From Candidatus Aenigmatarchaeota archaeon (GTDB lineage Archaea > Aenigmatarchaeota > Aenigmatarchaeia > GW2011-AR5 > JACRAC01), in the NCBI GenBank assembly GCA_016187395.1, contig JACPJV010000023.1, positions 1 to 53,150 of the forward strand: 53,150 bases of DNA. The letters are read 5' to 3'. Below the pieces are notes generated by a model. That model was not told where the DNA came from and ran no database searches. It saw nothing but the letters and a program-made list of their open reading frames with translations. This document shows, one piece after another, positions 22,388-30,219 of the stretch; the first letter of the stretch is position 1, and every line of letters starts with the position of its first letter. A program made the position numbers and the translations under genes.

Positions 22388-24223
22388 TCACGCCGCAGCA
22401 GCCAGCATTGCCTGGGGCTTTACTTCTACCTGCTGTGTGCGTGCAGCTTCCAGGATTGCAAGCTCTGCCTCGCTTGGGACAGGCAGGTCAAGCAGGCTCT
22501 TCGGAAGCGTGCGCATAAACTTGGGATCGCGCTTGTGGTAGCCTTCCTTTAATGTGACTCCTGTGCGCTTCTGCCATTCCTCGATTGTAAGGCCATATTG
22601 TTTCTGTATTTTGTCTCTGTACCATTGCGGTATGACGTTGAATGTACAGAAAGGAATTACTCCGTCAGGCGTGGCGTAATGAATGTCGCATTTCTTGATT
22701 CGCTGGATATCCCAGTTGTACAAATCCTGGAAGTGCATCATGCCTATGAACAGGCTTTTTTTGTGGAACACACCCAGCGACTTGTAGTCGTGCTTCAACA
22801 TCACATTGAATATGATCTTTGCAAGGTCTATATCCTTCGGCCCTTTCTCTTTGTCTATGAATGAACCGAGCTTCTTGAGCATCTTTGCGACAATCCAGTA
22901 CTTGTTCTTGCCTTCGCGTATTTCTGCGGTTTTCTCCTTGATGTATTCGAAGAGACCATCAACATCTACGAAGTCTGTGATTGGTATAAGCCTGTCGCCT
23001 TCCTTGAACAGGTATGTGGCCATGCCGCACGCCGGATTGATGCTCAGCTCATACTTAGGCCGTCCTGCCAGGGCTTCTACAAAATTGCTGAGTATGGTCG
23101 TGCATGGGACGGGATAAAAGGCCTCGCGCGGTATGCCGCACTGGTCTTCCAGGCGCTTTATGACGTCCGGAATCGTAATCCTGAAGCGATTTCTTTCACT
23201 GGTAGGCATCCTTCCGACAAGCGAAACAGGCTGGTAATTGACTCCGCGGATTATGTCTATATTCTTTACAGCAAACTTGAGTATATCCCCAACTTCGTGG
23301 TCATTGACTGTATTAATGACTGTCGGAACAAGGACGATTCCAAGGCCTGCTTCCCTGGCGTTTTTCATTACATTTGGCACCTCCCAGAAGTTCTTCGGGT
23401 TTGTCTTGGGCGTCACGCCGTCAAAGCTGAAGTATATTGTATTTACGCCTGCTTCTCGAACCCTTCTCATAAATTCAACGTCTTTCCACAATCTATACGT
23501 TGCATTAGTATTCAGCTGAATATGATCTACGCCTTCTTCTTTTATCATCTGTATAATCTCCGGCAGATCGTCGCGCAGCTCTGGGTTGCCGCCTGTAAGC
23601 TGGATTGCATTTCCGCCGATAGGCTTTTCCTGCGCGATCATGCGCACCATCTTTCGCAGCTCTTCCATGGTTGGCTCGTAGATATATCCGGCTTTCTCAG
23701 CGTAGAAAAAACAATACCAGCACGTTAAGTCGCATCTGTTTGTAATTACAATGTTCGTCAAACCGCTGTGCGTCTCGTGCATGGAGCACAGCCCGCAATC
23801 GCGAGGGCACACAGGATGTTCCTTCGGGTTGTGCGGGTTCTCCAGTCCACGTCCTTTCACTTCAAAGCGCTTTGCCTTCACAAAAAGCTGATAATCACCC
23901 CAATAAACGTCTTCAATTGTGCCATGCTCCTTGCACGTCTTGCGAAGGAGAACTTTGCCGTCCTTCTCAAAAACAAACATAGGGATAAGTTTTATACAGG
24001 ATGGGCACAAGGATGCACTTTTATTAATCAGCTTCTCTCCCGCTGCCTCGTCAAGATAAGGCTCGTAGCGCGGAATGAACTCTTCGTTGTTCTTCAGTAC
24101 TACCTGGGATTCTGTCTTGCAACTTCCTCCTACGGTTGCAATCTGTATAGAACCGCTGCTGGATGCCCTTGGCTCGCTTTCGCATCCACATCCGCCTCCT
24201 TCTTCGCTGGAACAGCATCCCAT
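22388..24223 (-). CDS. radical SAM protein of the MJ0619/Tes family
   Basis: 611 residues from ATG 24223, preceded by GAGGTG. The radical SAM motif is NRCDLTCWYCFF (C164, C168, C171). Upstream lie a Cys-rich head (MGCCSS, GCGC), a CPSC...C pair and CPRDCGLC, giving several extra metal sites as in the Tes/MJ0619 enzymes. The founding members include the tetraether (GDGT) lipid synthase that joins archaeol chains, and pterin-modifying candidates. Which of these applies cannot be decided here. Codon usage and length are ordinary; the gene is monocistronic. Confidence 0.82.
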   Translation of the reverse strand: MGCCSSEEGGGCGCESEPRASSSGSIQIATVGGSCKTESQVVLKNNEEFIPRYEPYLDEAAGEKLINKSASLCPSCIKLIPMFVFEKDGKVLLRKTCKEHGTIEDVYWGDYQLFVKAKRFEVKGRGLENPHNPKEHPVCPRDCGLCSMHETHSGLTNIVITNRCDLTCWYCFFYAEKAGYIYEPTMEELRKMVRMIAQEKPIGGNAIQLTGGNPELRDDLPEIIQMIKEEGVDHIQLNTNATYRLWKDVEFMRRVREAGVNTIYFSFDGVTPKTNPKNFWEVPNVMKNAREAGLGIVLVPTVINTVNDHEVGDILKFAVKNIDIIRGVNYQPVSLVGRMPTSERNRFRITIPDVIKRLEDQCGIPREAFYPVPCTTILSNFVEALAGRPKYELSINPACGMATYLFKEGDRLIPITDFVDVDGLFEYIKEKTAEIREGKNKYWIVAKMLKKLGSFIDKEKGPKDIDLAKIIFNVMLKHDYKSLGVFHKKSLFIGMMHFQDLYNWDIQRIKKCDIHYATPDGVIPFCTFNVIPQWYRDKIQKQYGLTIEEWQKRTGVTLKEGYHKRDPKFMRTLPKSLLDLPVPSEAELAILEAARTQQVEVKPQAMLAAAA

Positions 24224-24447
24224 GAAAACACACCTCACGTTTTGCGTTGAAGCAAACTGACGTTCCTGCAGGAACGTCCATTCACTCGAAAACGTGCATT
24301 CGCTCGACACCATTTACAAGTTTCATAACTTTTATTTTTTGTAAAAGTTCTGGCTCTATTTAGAATGCGAGCTATATAAAGGTGATGCGGTTTGGGTGGG
24401 AGAAAGGTTCTATAAAAATACGGGTTATTACGGGGTGGTGAAAGAAG

Positions 24448-25581
24448 TTATCTTCCCAGGCTCAACTGGAATGTGGCTGAAGTGGAGTCTTCCATAGGAG
24501 TAATTCCTGCATAGATTTTCAATTTACCGCCATTGTATGCATAGCCTACATTGACTCCCAGTAATGTTGAATGTGAGGAAGAATCTGCGCCTATTTGATT
24601 GGCAATAACTATTCGCGGCCCTATCTCCAGATAATGCTTTCCACCAAGCGGGAAGAATGGCTTTAAATTGTATTCGTCTCTTCGCGGCGTGTTAAGCGTT
24701 GTGAGCATAAGCCCATAACCTCTTTTGCCCGGCACTGCTCGCCACGATTCTGAGACAGGAGGCCTGTACTGATTTGCATTTATGCCTCCGTTGAGAAGAA
24801 GCGGGCTGCTGCCTTCAAAGGCGTCGTGGTCCCTGAAGAACGCAACATCTACATGCCCCAAAGAGTACCAGTTATCAAAGCTTGGACTGCCTGAAAGCAA
24901 GGTTGTTTTTGTAAATAGACTGTCACTAGCAGAGCTGTAGTCAAGAAAGGTTCTCCATGCTTTTTTGCCATCGGCGCTTCTTTTCCATAGCCACAAAAGC
25001 ATTTTTTCCCTGCTGTCTAACTCTATTCCGAAATAATTTCTTTCATTCATGACAGTCCATGCGGATGCATTTGCAAAATCGCCTTCCGGCACGTCTGCAT
25101 AGCTCATCCGGAAGCCGTTGCGCAGGCTGTCACCGAATTTGAGGGTTCCATAGGAATAGGGCTTTTCTCCTTCTGCGGCTCCTGCTCCTAACAATAAAGA
25201 GGCATCGCAATCATCCACCAAACACGTTTTATATTTCGCTTCTGCCCCTGAATTTCCTTCTTCATCCCTTCCTCCAAACACAGACAATCTGCTCTTTCTT
25301 CTGCCAAGGTCAAAATGTCCTTCGAGAAGAGCTGTTGCAGTGCTGTCAGAAAATATATCAGAAGCCAGGGAGTTTGCGCCAATTCTGAACCCTCTTTCTT
25401 TATCCGCATAAAGAAAAGATGTTTCTACATTATTCCTGCCAGGGTCTGAAAGATTCGGCGCGTTCACCAGCTGATAAAAGACAAAATCTCCTTTCTCGTC
25501 TTTCTTTCCTTCACCTGCAGGTGCGGTAGAGGCAAGTACTAATGGCAAAATAACTGTAGGCAGCAACTTTCTCAAGTTCAT
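24448..25581 (-). CDS. secreted beta-rich protein, barrel-like
   Basis: 377 residues with a Sec signal peptide (LLPTVILPLVLASTAPAG) and an almost entirely beta-strand pattern: alternating hydrophobic residues, repeated short turns and many Tyr/Phe (RIVIANQIGAD, LLGVNVGYAYNGGKLKIYAG, ATFQLSLGR at the end). It looks like a bacterial outer-membrane barrel or a large secreted beta protein. An archaeon without an outer membrane would not be expected to have a barrel, so this is notable. No family recognised. Confidence 0.6.
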   Translation of the reverse strand: MNLRKLLPTVILPLVLASTAPAGEGKKDEKGDFVFYQLVNAPNLSDPGRNNVETSFLYADKERGFRIGANSLASDIFSDSTATALLEGHFDLGRRKSRLSVFGGRDEEGNSGAEAKYKTCLVDDCDASLLLGAGAAEGEKPYSYGTLKFGDSLRNGFRMSYADVPEGDFANASAWTVMNERNYFGIELDSREKMLLWLWKRSADGKKAWRTFLDYSSASDSLFTKTTLLSGSPSFDNWYSLGHVDVAFFRDHDAFEGSSPLLLNGGINANQYRPPVSESWRAVPGKRGYGLMLTTLNTPRRDEYNLKPFFPLGGKHYLEIGPRIVIANQIGADSSSHSTLLGVNVGYAYNGGKLKIYAGITPMEDSTSATFQLSLGR

Positions 25582-25629
25582 TTAATCACGAGAGAATAGT
25601 AAAAACAGAAAGTTTAAAAACACCATAAA

Positions 25630-25890
25630 TCATGCTCTGTGAGGTCTGCTTCGCTCTCTGATATTACGTATAGGCTGGACTCTTATCTCCATCCTTTCAA
25701 CGAATTCCTCTACAATTGCGGCTGTGGCACGAGGGGCATGGTTTGCAACGTACCTGCGAGCCACTCCATTAGAACCTTGCAGCAAGCCAACGGTGAGAGT
25801 TACGGGGGATCCTACTGTATCATAATTGAGTCTTCCCGCCTCCTCACGGCTATAAAGCGGTATCCTCGGGCCTCCAAACCACCACAACAT
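25630..25890 (-). CDS. small hypothetical protein
   Basis: 86 residues from ATG 25890 (MLWWFGGPRIPLY), with GAGTGATC upstream as Shine-Dalgarno. A TVGLLQGSNGVARRYVANHAP segment and an Arg-rich end are visible; no family recognised. Confidence 0.45.
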   Translation of the reverse strand: MLWWFGGPRIPLYSREEAGRLNYDTVGSPVTLTVGLLQGSNGVARRYVANHAPRATAAIVEEFVERMEIRVQPIRNIRERSRPHRA

Positions 25891-25926
25891 ATTGATCACT
25901 CTAAAATGAGAGTAACGGAAATCTTC

Positions 25927-26403
25927 TTAAATTCCCTCCACCAGATACCGCCTTCCCAGAATAAACAGGTCCCATATTCCCTCATTTTCACGGATCCATA
26001 TCCTCAATTCTTTGCTTCTGTTTTCCGCCTCCGCAACTGTACCAGGCACGTCCTTGATCCAGTTTAAGAAATCCAGAAAATTCTGCTTTTCCTTTTCATC
26101 AAAGTCCAGCAGGAAACAGGACTCTATAATTTTGTCAAACTCCTTTATGTCTACAGCGCTTCGTTCTATCCATGCGTAGTCGCTGTTATTTTCAACCAAG
26201 AAATATTTGCTCAACAGGAATTGCAGATTCGCCCTTGCCAGATGAGAGGAATCCCATTTAGTGAGGGCGTAAAATATCCTCTCATGGCCCGGATCATTGG
26301 TTGCAAGATATTCATCCTGGACTTCTTTCTGCAGCTGCTGGGCATCATCCAATCCTTTATCAACTAGAACAAGAAGTTTTTGTTTCAGCTCTTCCTTTAG
26401 CAT
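25927..26403 (-). CDS. hypothetical helical protein
   Basis: 158 residues, almost all helical (LKEELKQKLLVLVDKG, FDKIIESCFLLDFDEKEKQ, FLDFLNWIKDV). No family recognised. Located between a small hypothetical gene and the divergent RelBE-like pair. Confidence 0.6.
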   Translation of the reverse strand: MLKEELKQKLLVLVDKGLDDAQQLQKEVQDEYLATNDPGHERIFYALTKWDSSHLARANLQFLLSKYFLVENNSDYAWIERSAVDIKEFDKIIESCFLLDFDEKEKQNFLDFLNWIKDVPGTVAEAENRSKELRIWIRENEGIWDLFILGRRYLVEGI

Positions 26404-26454
26404 GGGTAAAGTTGTGGAATAATCCTTAAATACTATAGCGATCTATGATTTGCT

Positions 26455-26673
26455 ATGGCAACAACAATACAGGTAAGCGAAAAACTGGCGGAAGAACTTA
26501 AAGAGAGAAAGATGTTTGGCAAAGAAAGCTATGAGGAAGTTATATGGGATATGATAGAGGATACCATGGAGCTCTCAGAAGAAACAAAGAAGGAAATAGC
26601 TGAAGCGCGCACAGAAATAAAGGCCGGAAAATACAAGACACTTTCGCGGGTTAAAAAGGATCTGGGATTGTGA
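26455..26673 (+). CDS. RelB-type antitoxin (DUF7557-like)
   Basis: 72 residues: an N-terminal strand TIQVSEKLAEELKERK then MFGKESYEEVIWDMIED, the ribbon-helix-helix-like head of archaeal RelB/DUF7557 antitoxins, and a C-terminal helix ending KYKTLSRVKKDLGL. Overlaps the toxin start by 4 nt, typical of toxin-antitoxin operons. Confidence 0.8.
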   Translation: MATTIQVSEKLAEELKERKMFGKESYEEVIWDMIEDTMELSEETKKEIAEARTEIKAGKYKTLSRVKKDLGL

Positions 26674-26924
26674 TGTATGAAATAGTTTTCTCTAATAAAT
26701 CCGAAAGGCAGCTGAAAAAACTAGAAGGGGACGTTCAGGAAAGAATAATATCCGCCCTGGAACGAATAAGGATAAGACCCGAAGAATATATTATCAAGCT
26801 TGTCGGAGATCCGGGATTTAAATTAAGGGTTGGTGATTACAGGGTTATTGTTGATATAGACAGAAGCGTGATGCGCATTCATGTACTGAAGATTGGTCAT
26901 AGAAAGAGCATATACAAGCGTTAG
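26670..26924 (+). CDS. RelE/ParE-type toxin
   Basis: 84 residues. YEIVFSNKSERQLKKLEGDVQERI is the RelE start, and LKLVG-like (IIKLVGDPGFKLRVGDYRVIVDID) then HVLKIGHRKSIYKR is the classic RelE core and Arg/Tyr end. Expected to cleave mRNA on the ribosome and be held by the upstream antitoxin. Confidence 0.88.
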   Translation: MMYEIVFSNKSERQLKKLEGDVQERIISALERIRIRPEEYIIKLVGDPGFKLRVGDYRVIVDIDRSVMRIHVLKIGHRKSIYKR

Positions 26925-26986
26925 GAGTTGTGGTTATAATTGAGTGTTAGATTTTCACAGTTGGAATGGAGGCTTACGAAGCAGGA

Positions 26987-27060
26987 TTATAGTCATGCAA
27001 GGAATACAAGAATGAGCGAAGCTTCTGCTGTACAAACAGGAACTTCGTTCCTGTTTGTAC
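26987..27060 (+). repeat. R4 element, copy 1 (interrupted)
   Basis: Contains TATAGTCATGCAAGGAATACAA, GAATGAGCGAAGC and hairpin CAGGAACTTCGTTCCTG, in the same order as copy 2 at 49277-49377. The closing arm of the outer stem is missing here, and sequence R1 copy 2 follows, so R1 may have been inserted into an older R4. Confidence 0.65.
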
Positions 27061-27223
27061 GTGAACCAAATAGTATCATATCCTGATTATCCGCGAAAGA
27101 CTCCTAAAAACTCTGCCTTCAGGCAGAGGATAAGGATACGGGAGTCTTTCGGGATGCTTTGCTCCAAGAAACCCCCACCTTCAGGTGGGGGAGAATACAG
27201 AGCAAATCATCTATTTGGTTCAC
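27061..27223 (+). repeat. R1 double-hairpin element, copy 2, inside an outer inverted repeat
   Basis: R1 core 27094-27210: outer arms AAAGACTCC/GGGAGTCTTT with inner CTCTGCC-TTCA-GGCAGAG, then TTTGCTC/GAGCAAA with inner CCCCCACC-TTCA-GGTGGGGG. An additional pair of arms, GTGAACCAAATAG (27061-27073) and CTATTTGGTTCAC (27211-27223), surrounds the core. Shared words with copy 1 are AAGGATAC, GATGCTTTGC, AAGAAAC and GCAAATCAT; the stems differ and are compensated. Confidence 0.75.
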
Positions 27224-27318
27224 TATAAGGGAGCGTGAATCACGACCGCTCATGCCTGAACCGAGCATGGCTGCAAATGTAGGAAGAAAACTTGTGGCTT
27301 ATCTGAAATGAGCCCGAA

Positions 27319-27756
27319 TTAGTTCTCCACGAGATCCTCGACGTTTCTCCTGCCTATAAAGCCTGCGCTCATGTCGTGCCAGAACTGGATTTTCTTCTCG
27401 CCATAGCGCCAGCAAAGAAAAACTGTTTTGCTGTTATGCCTATGGTAGAAGTCTACAAGGCCTTTGTCCACGTCTTTTATTATGCATCCCAAAGAATGCA
27501 GCTTGTTCAGAGACCTGTTTATGATCTCCGTTACTTCATCGCGCTTTGACAAAAGCTCTTTATAGTATTTGTTGTCAGGGTTTTTCTCGCTGAAAATGGA
27601 GTCTCCCCATACGTTCACAAGATCGCGAAGATCCTTTGACAGGATATGCATCACGCTGCTTAGCTCAAACACCTTGTCAAACGTCTTTTCCAGCAGCGGC
27701 ACAAGGCTGTTTGCCTCGTCTATTGTGAATATCCTCGGCTTGAGCTCAGGCTCCAT
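27319..27756 (-). CDS. DUF2203 family protein
   Basis: 145 residues from ATG 27756. FTIDEANSLVPLLEKTFDKVFEL is the DUF2203 signature and CIIKDVDKGLVDFY plus VFLCWRYGEKKIQFWHD the conserved C-terminal part. Function unknown in all members. TATA-like ACTATAGAAG lies about 20 nt before the ATG; the open frame upstream runs through R3 copy 1 and is not coding. Confidence 0.8.
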   Translation of the reverse strand: MEPELKPRIFTIDEANSLVPLLEKTFDKVFELSSVMHILSKDLRDLVNVWGDSIFSEKNPDNKYYKELLSKRDEVTEIINRSLNKLHSLGCIIKDVDKGLVDFYHRHNSKTVFLCWRYGEKKIQFWHDMSAGFIGRRNVEDLVEN

Positions 27757-27810
27757 GAAATCAACTTTACTTCTATAGTGAGGCAAATAAAGAAACTCCA
27801 TGTGATTTAT

Positions 27811-27868
27811 TTGCTTCCCATATAGTAAAACAACAGCTGATATGCTGTTTATTTGTTGTTTTACTATA
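27811..27868 (-). repeat. R3 hairpin element, copy 1
   Basis: Minus strand: arm TATAGTAAAACAAC, loop containing AATAAACAGCATATCAG, arm GTTGTTTTACTATA, then ATGGGAAGCAAAT. Copies at 47809-47908 and 52302-52400 keep the loop word AATAAACGG and the trailing ATGGGAAAGCA but differ in the stem with matching changes on both arms. Confidence 0.65.
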
Positions 27869-27911
27869 TTCTGTGGTTTATAAGATTTTCGGTGATCAGG
27901 AGCTAGAATTT

Positions 27912-30086
27912 TCACACACAAATAATCTCCGGGTGATCTCCGATATATTTGTATGCGCTGTAAACAGCAGAAACAGCTTCACCCACACCTACTATGGCTT
28001 GCTTGAACTGCGTGTCGCAGACATCGCCTGCGGCGTAAACGCCGGGCACGTTCGTGGCGGAGTTACGGTCTATGATAATCTCGTTCTCTTCGTTTGTCTT
28101 GACGCCAAGCTTCTTCGCGAGGTCGCTTAAAGGCAAATGGCCGATGCTCACGAAAACGCCCTGTAGTGGCAGTTCTTTTTTACCTTTATACGGCTTATCA
28201 AGCACAACGCTTGTTACAAATTTGTCGCCCCTGATTTCTGTGACATTAGTGTGATTTATTATCTCTATTTTTCCTTTTTTTATTTCATTTTGCACGCGCA
28301 CCATGTTCGGCGGCTCAGGATGAATCTGGTCGCCGCGGTAGATTATGTAGACTTTAGGGCAATAGCGCGTCAAGACGAGTGCTTCTTTTGCCGCGCTGTC
28401 GCTTCCGCCGACTACAGCAACAACTTTGTTTCTAAATAATGCTCCGTCGCAATTATGAACGATAAAATTCTTTGCAACGAATGTGTTGCTTTCAGGCACG
28501 CCTATGTCGATTACCGGACCTTCGTAATCGACAAATTCCACCGACTTTATAGGCAAAATAGCAAACCCGTCTTTCAGCCATGCATAATTCATTACGTTTC
28601 TTCTTTTCTTCGCATATGGATGACTCGTGTCAAGAATTCCTGACATTTTTTCCAAATAGGGGCCTGAAACATAAACGTGATATTTGTCATGATTGAAATG
28701 CACTTTCCTTCCTTCTATAACAGGGACATTTTTGTTCAGCACGCTCCGGTTTCTTTTTTCTATCGACGGGAGAATTCCCTGGCGCAGAAGCAGGTCTCTC
28801 ATCTGATAAGCCAGTTGCCTGGAGCTTGTAACGTAGCAGAAATCCTTTTCCCTTACGCAGCCGTCGCCTCTCCACGTGCCTTTTATCAGGTCTTTTTGCT
28901 TTTCAGGCGGCAGAATCATCATCCAGTGAGGTATGGATTTGTTGTGCGCGTGGCTGCCGAGCTCCTGCTTGAAGAATCTCGCTACGATCCTCGAATAAAC
29001 TAAAGTTCGCTGTACTCTGCCAGTTATCTGCGAGTGGACTTCTAAACCAAATATAGTTCCGAGAAGAGATTCTACGTCCTTCGTATACTCTAATTCCTTG
29101 CTGTTGAAATAGAAGTTAAGAGTGTGTTTGTATGAAGACCCTTCAGACAGGAAGTATCCTACAAGCCTTAGAAAGTTCCCATCAATTTTTATTTTATCCG
29201 GCACAGGGCGGGTTGTGTGGGTGCTTCTTTTCGGGATGATGTTATTCTCCTCTATATCTGCCTCAATGAAATCTGAGAGTTTAATGAAGTCTCTATTTTC
29301 AACCTCCTTAGGAACCGGATATAATACCAACCGCCCTTCTTTTAGTTTTCCCGCTTCTACCCATTCAGGCTCTGTAAATTTGAAATCTTTCCAGTAATTA
29401 ATTCCTTGACCTTTAATTACATTCGTTGCATAAACGGGATGATTCGGAGTCAAAAGGACTGGTTCCCTGAACATCCTTGTCTTTATTTTCACAAGCTTCC
29501 CGGAATGGTTAATGTTCGTAAAGCCGCCCACCGGCTTGAATCTCCCTTCCAGCGTCAGGACATTTGTTACCGGAGTCACGTCCTTGATTTCTCTTATCGC
29601 GCTATTGGTAATGATTGACTCGTCTGGTGGCAGGCACAATGCGCAATACTGCACACCCTTGTTCTTGAACTTGTCATGTCCCGGCACCTTCAGCTCACGC
29701 CACATGGTTCCTGTTGCAAATAGTATAGTTTTGCTACTGTACGTGCCTTCGCCTGTTTTCACTTCAAAGCACCCTTCCTTTCCGAGCTTTTTTATTTCAT
29801 CGGCACGCTCCTCCTTTAACTGCAGATTCTGCTTGTAATCCAATGCATGCTCCTTTAATTTATCGGCAAGCTCCTGTCCTGTGAGGCGGATAAAGCCGGG
29901 ATAGTTCTCGACAAGGTCTGTGAGTGTGATCGTACCTCCCATGTTATCTGCTAATAACAAAGTTTTCATCTCAAGCCTTGCAGAATACATTGCAGCAGCC
30001 AGGCCTGCGCAGCCGCCGCCGATTATGATAAGATCATACATCTCGCTGCCCTTCGCCTCCTTCATCTTTTTCGGCATGATGAACAT
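27912..30086 (-). CDS. trxB: thioredoxin reductase precursor with in-frame intein
   Basis: 724 residues; exteins 1-150 and 546-724 join to 329 residues, the normal length. FAD site IIGGGCAGLAAAMYSAR, NADPH site VVGGSDSAAKEALVL and AGDVCDTQFKQ are present. The catalytic CALC-DG is formed only after splicing: extein ...YCAL, then C546 DGALF. Reduces thioredoxin with NADPH. Start 30086, with another in-frame ATG at 30077. Confidence 0.93.
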   Translation of the reverse strand: MFIMPKKMKEAKGSEMYDLIIIGGGCAGLAAAMYSARLEMKTLLLADNMGGTITLTDLVENYPGFIRLTGQELADKLKEHALDYKQNLQLKEERADEIKKLGKEGCFEVKTGEGTYSSKTILFATGTMWRELKVPGHDKFKNKGVQYCALCLPPDESIITNSAIREIKDVTPVTNVLTLEGRFKPVGGFTNINHSGKLVKIKTRMFREPVLLTPNHPVYATNVIKGQGINYWKDFKFTEPEWVEAGKLKEGRLVLYPVPKEVENRDFIKLSDFIEADIEENNIIPKRSTHTTRPVPDKIKIDGNFLRLVGYFLSEGSSYKHTLNFYFNSKELEYTKDVESLLGTIFGLEVHSQITGRVQRTLVYSRIVARFFKQELGSHAHNKSIPHWMMILPPEKQKDLIKGTWRGDGCVREKDFCYVTSSRQLAYQMRDLLLRQGILPSIEKRNRSVLNKNVPVIEGRKVHFNHDKYHVYVSGPYLEKMSGILDTSHPYAKKRRNVMNYAWLKDGFAILPIKSVEFVDYEGPVIDIGVPESNTFVAKNFIVHNCDGALFRNKVVAVVGGSDSAAKEALVLTRYCPKVYIIYRGDQIHPEPPNMVRVQNEIKKGKIEIINHTNVTEIRGDKFVTSVVLDKPYKGKKELPLQGVFVSIGHLPLSDLAKKLGVKTNEENEIIIDRNSATNVPGVYAAGDVCDTQFKQAIVGVGEAVSAVYSAYKYIGDHPEIICV
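28452..29636 (-). mobile_element. intein with LAGLIDADG-type homing endonuclease
   Basis: Residues 151-545 of the thioredoxin reductase precursor (395 aa). Block A begins CLPPDESIIT, block B-like HPVYATNVIKG, and the end is FIVHN followed by Cys (+1). Between them, LRLVGYFLSEGS and LIKGTWRGDGC are the two LAGLIDADG-like helices of a homing endonuclease. The Cys1 and +1 Cys flank the active-site CxxC of the host protein. Confidence 0.92.
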
Positions 30087-30219
30087 TTTATTCCATTAAC
30101 ATTTAAACACGTGGCTTAGAATCAGGCTTCTTGGTCTATTCATGCGGTGATTTCCATCTCTATTCCCAACCAAAAACTTTTTATAGTGGAAAGGTTTAAA
30201 TATAGCTCGATGGGGCACG

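Larger units (their letters stand above)
26940..27311 (+). pseudogene. small gene split by repeats R4 and R1
   Basis: From TTG 26940 a coding-like frame reads SVRFSQLEWRLTKQDYSHARN and then enters R4 copy 1. Beyond R1 copy 2, from 27222, a frame reads TIREREsRPLMPEPSM then VGRKLVAYLK and stops at 27311. Both pieces are on the same strand and look like one gene interrupted by about 230 bp of palindromic DNA. The family is not recognised, so the link between the halves is inference. Confidence 0.35.
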
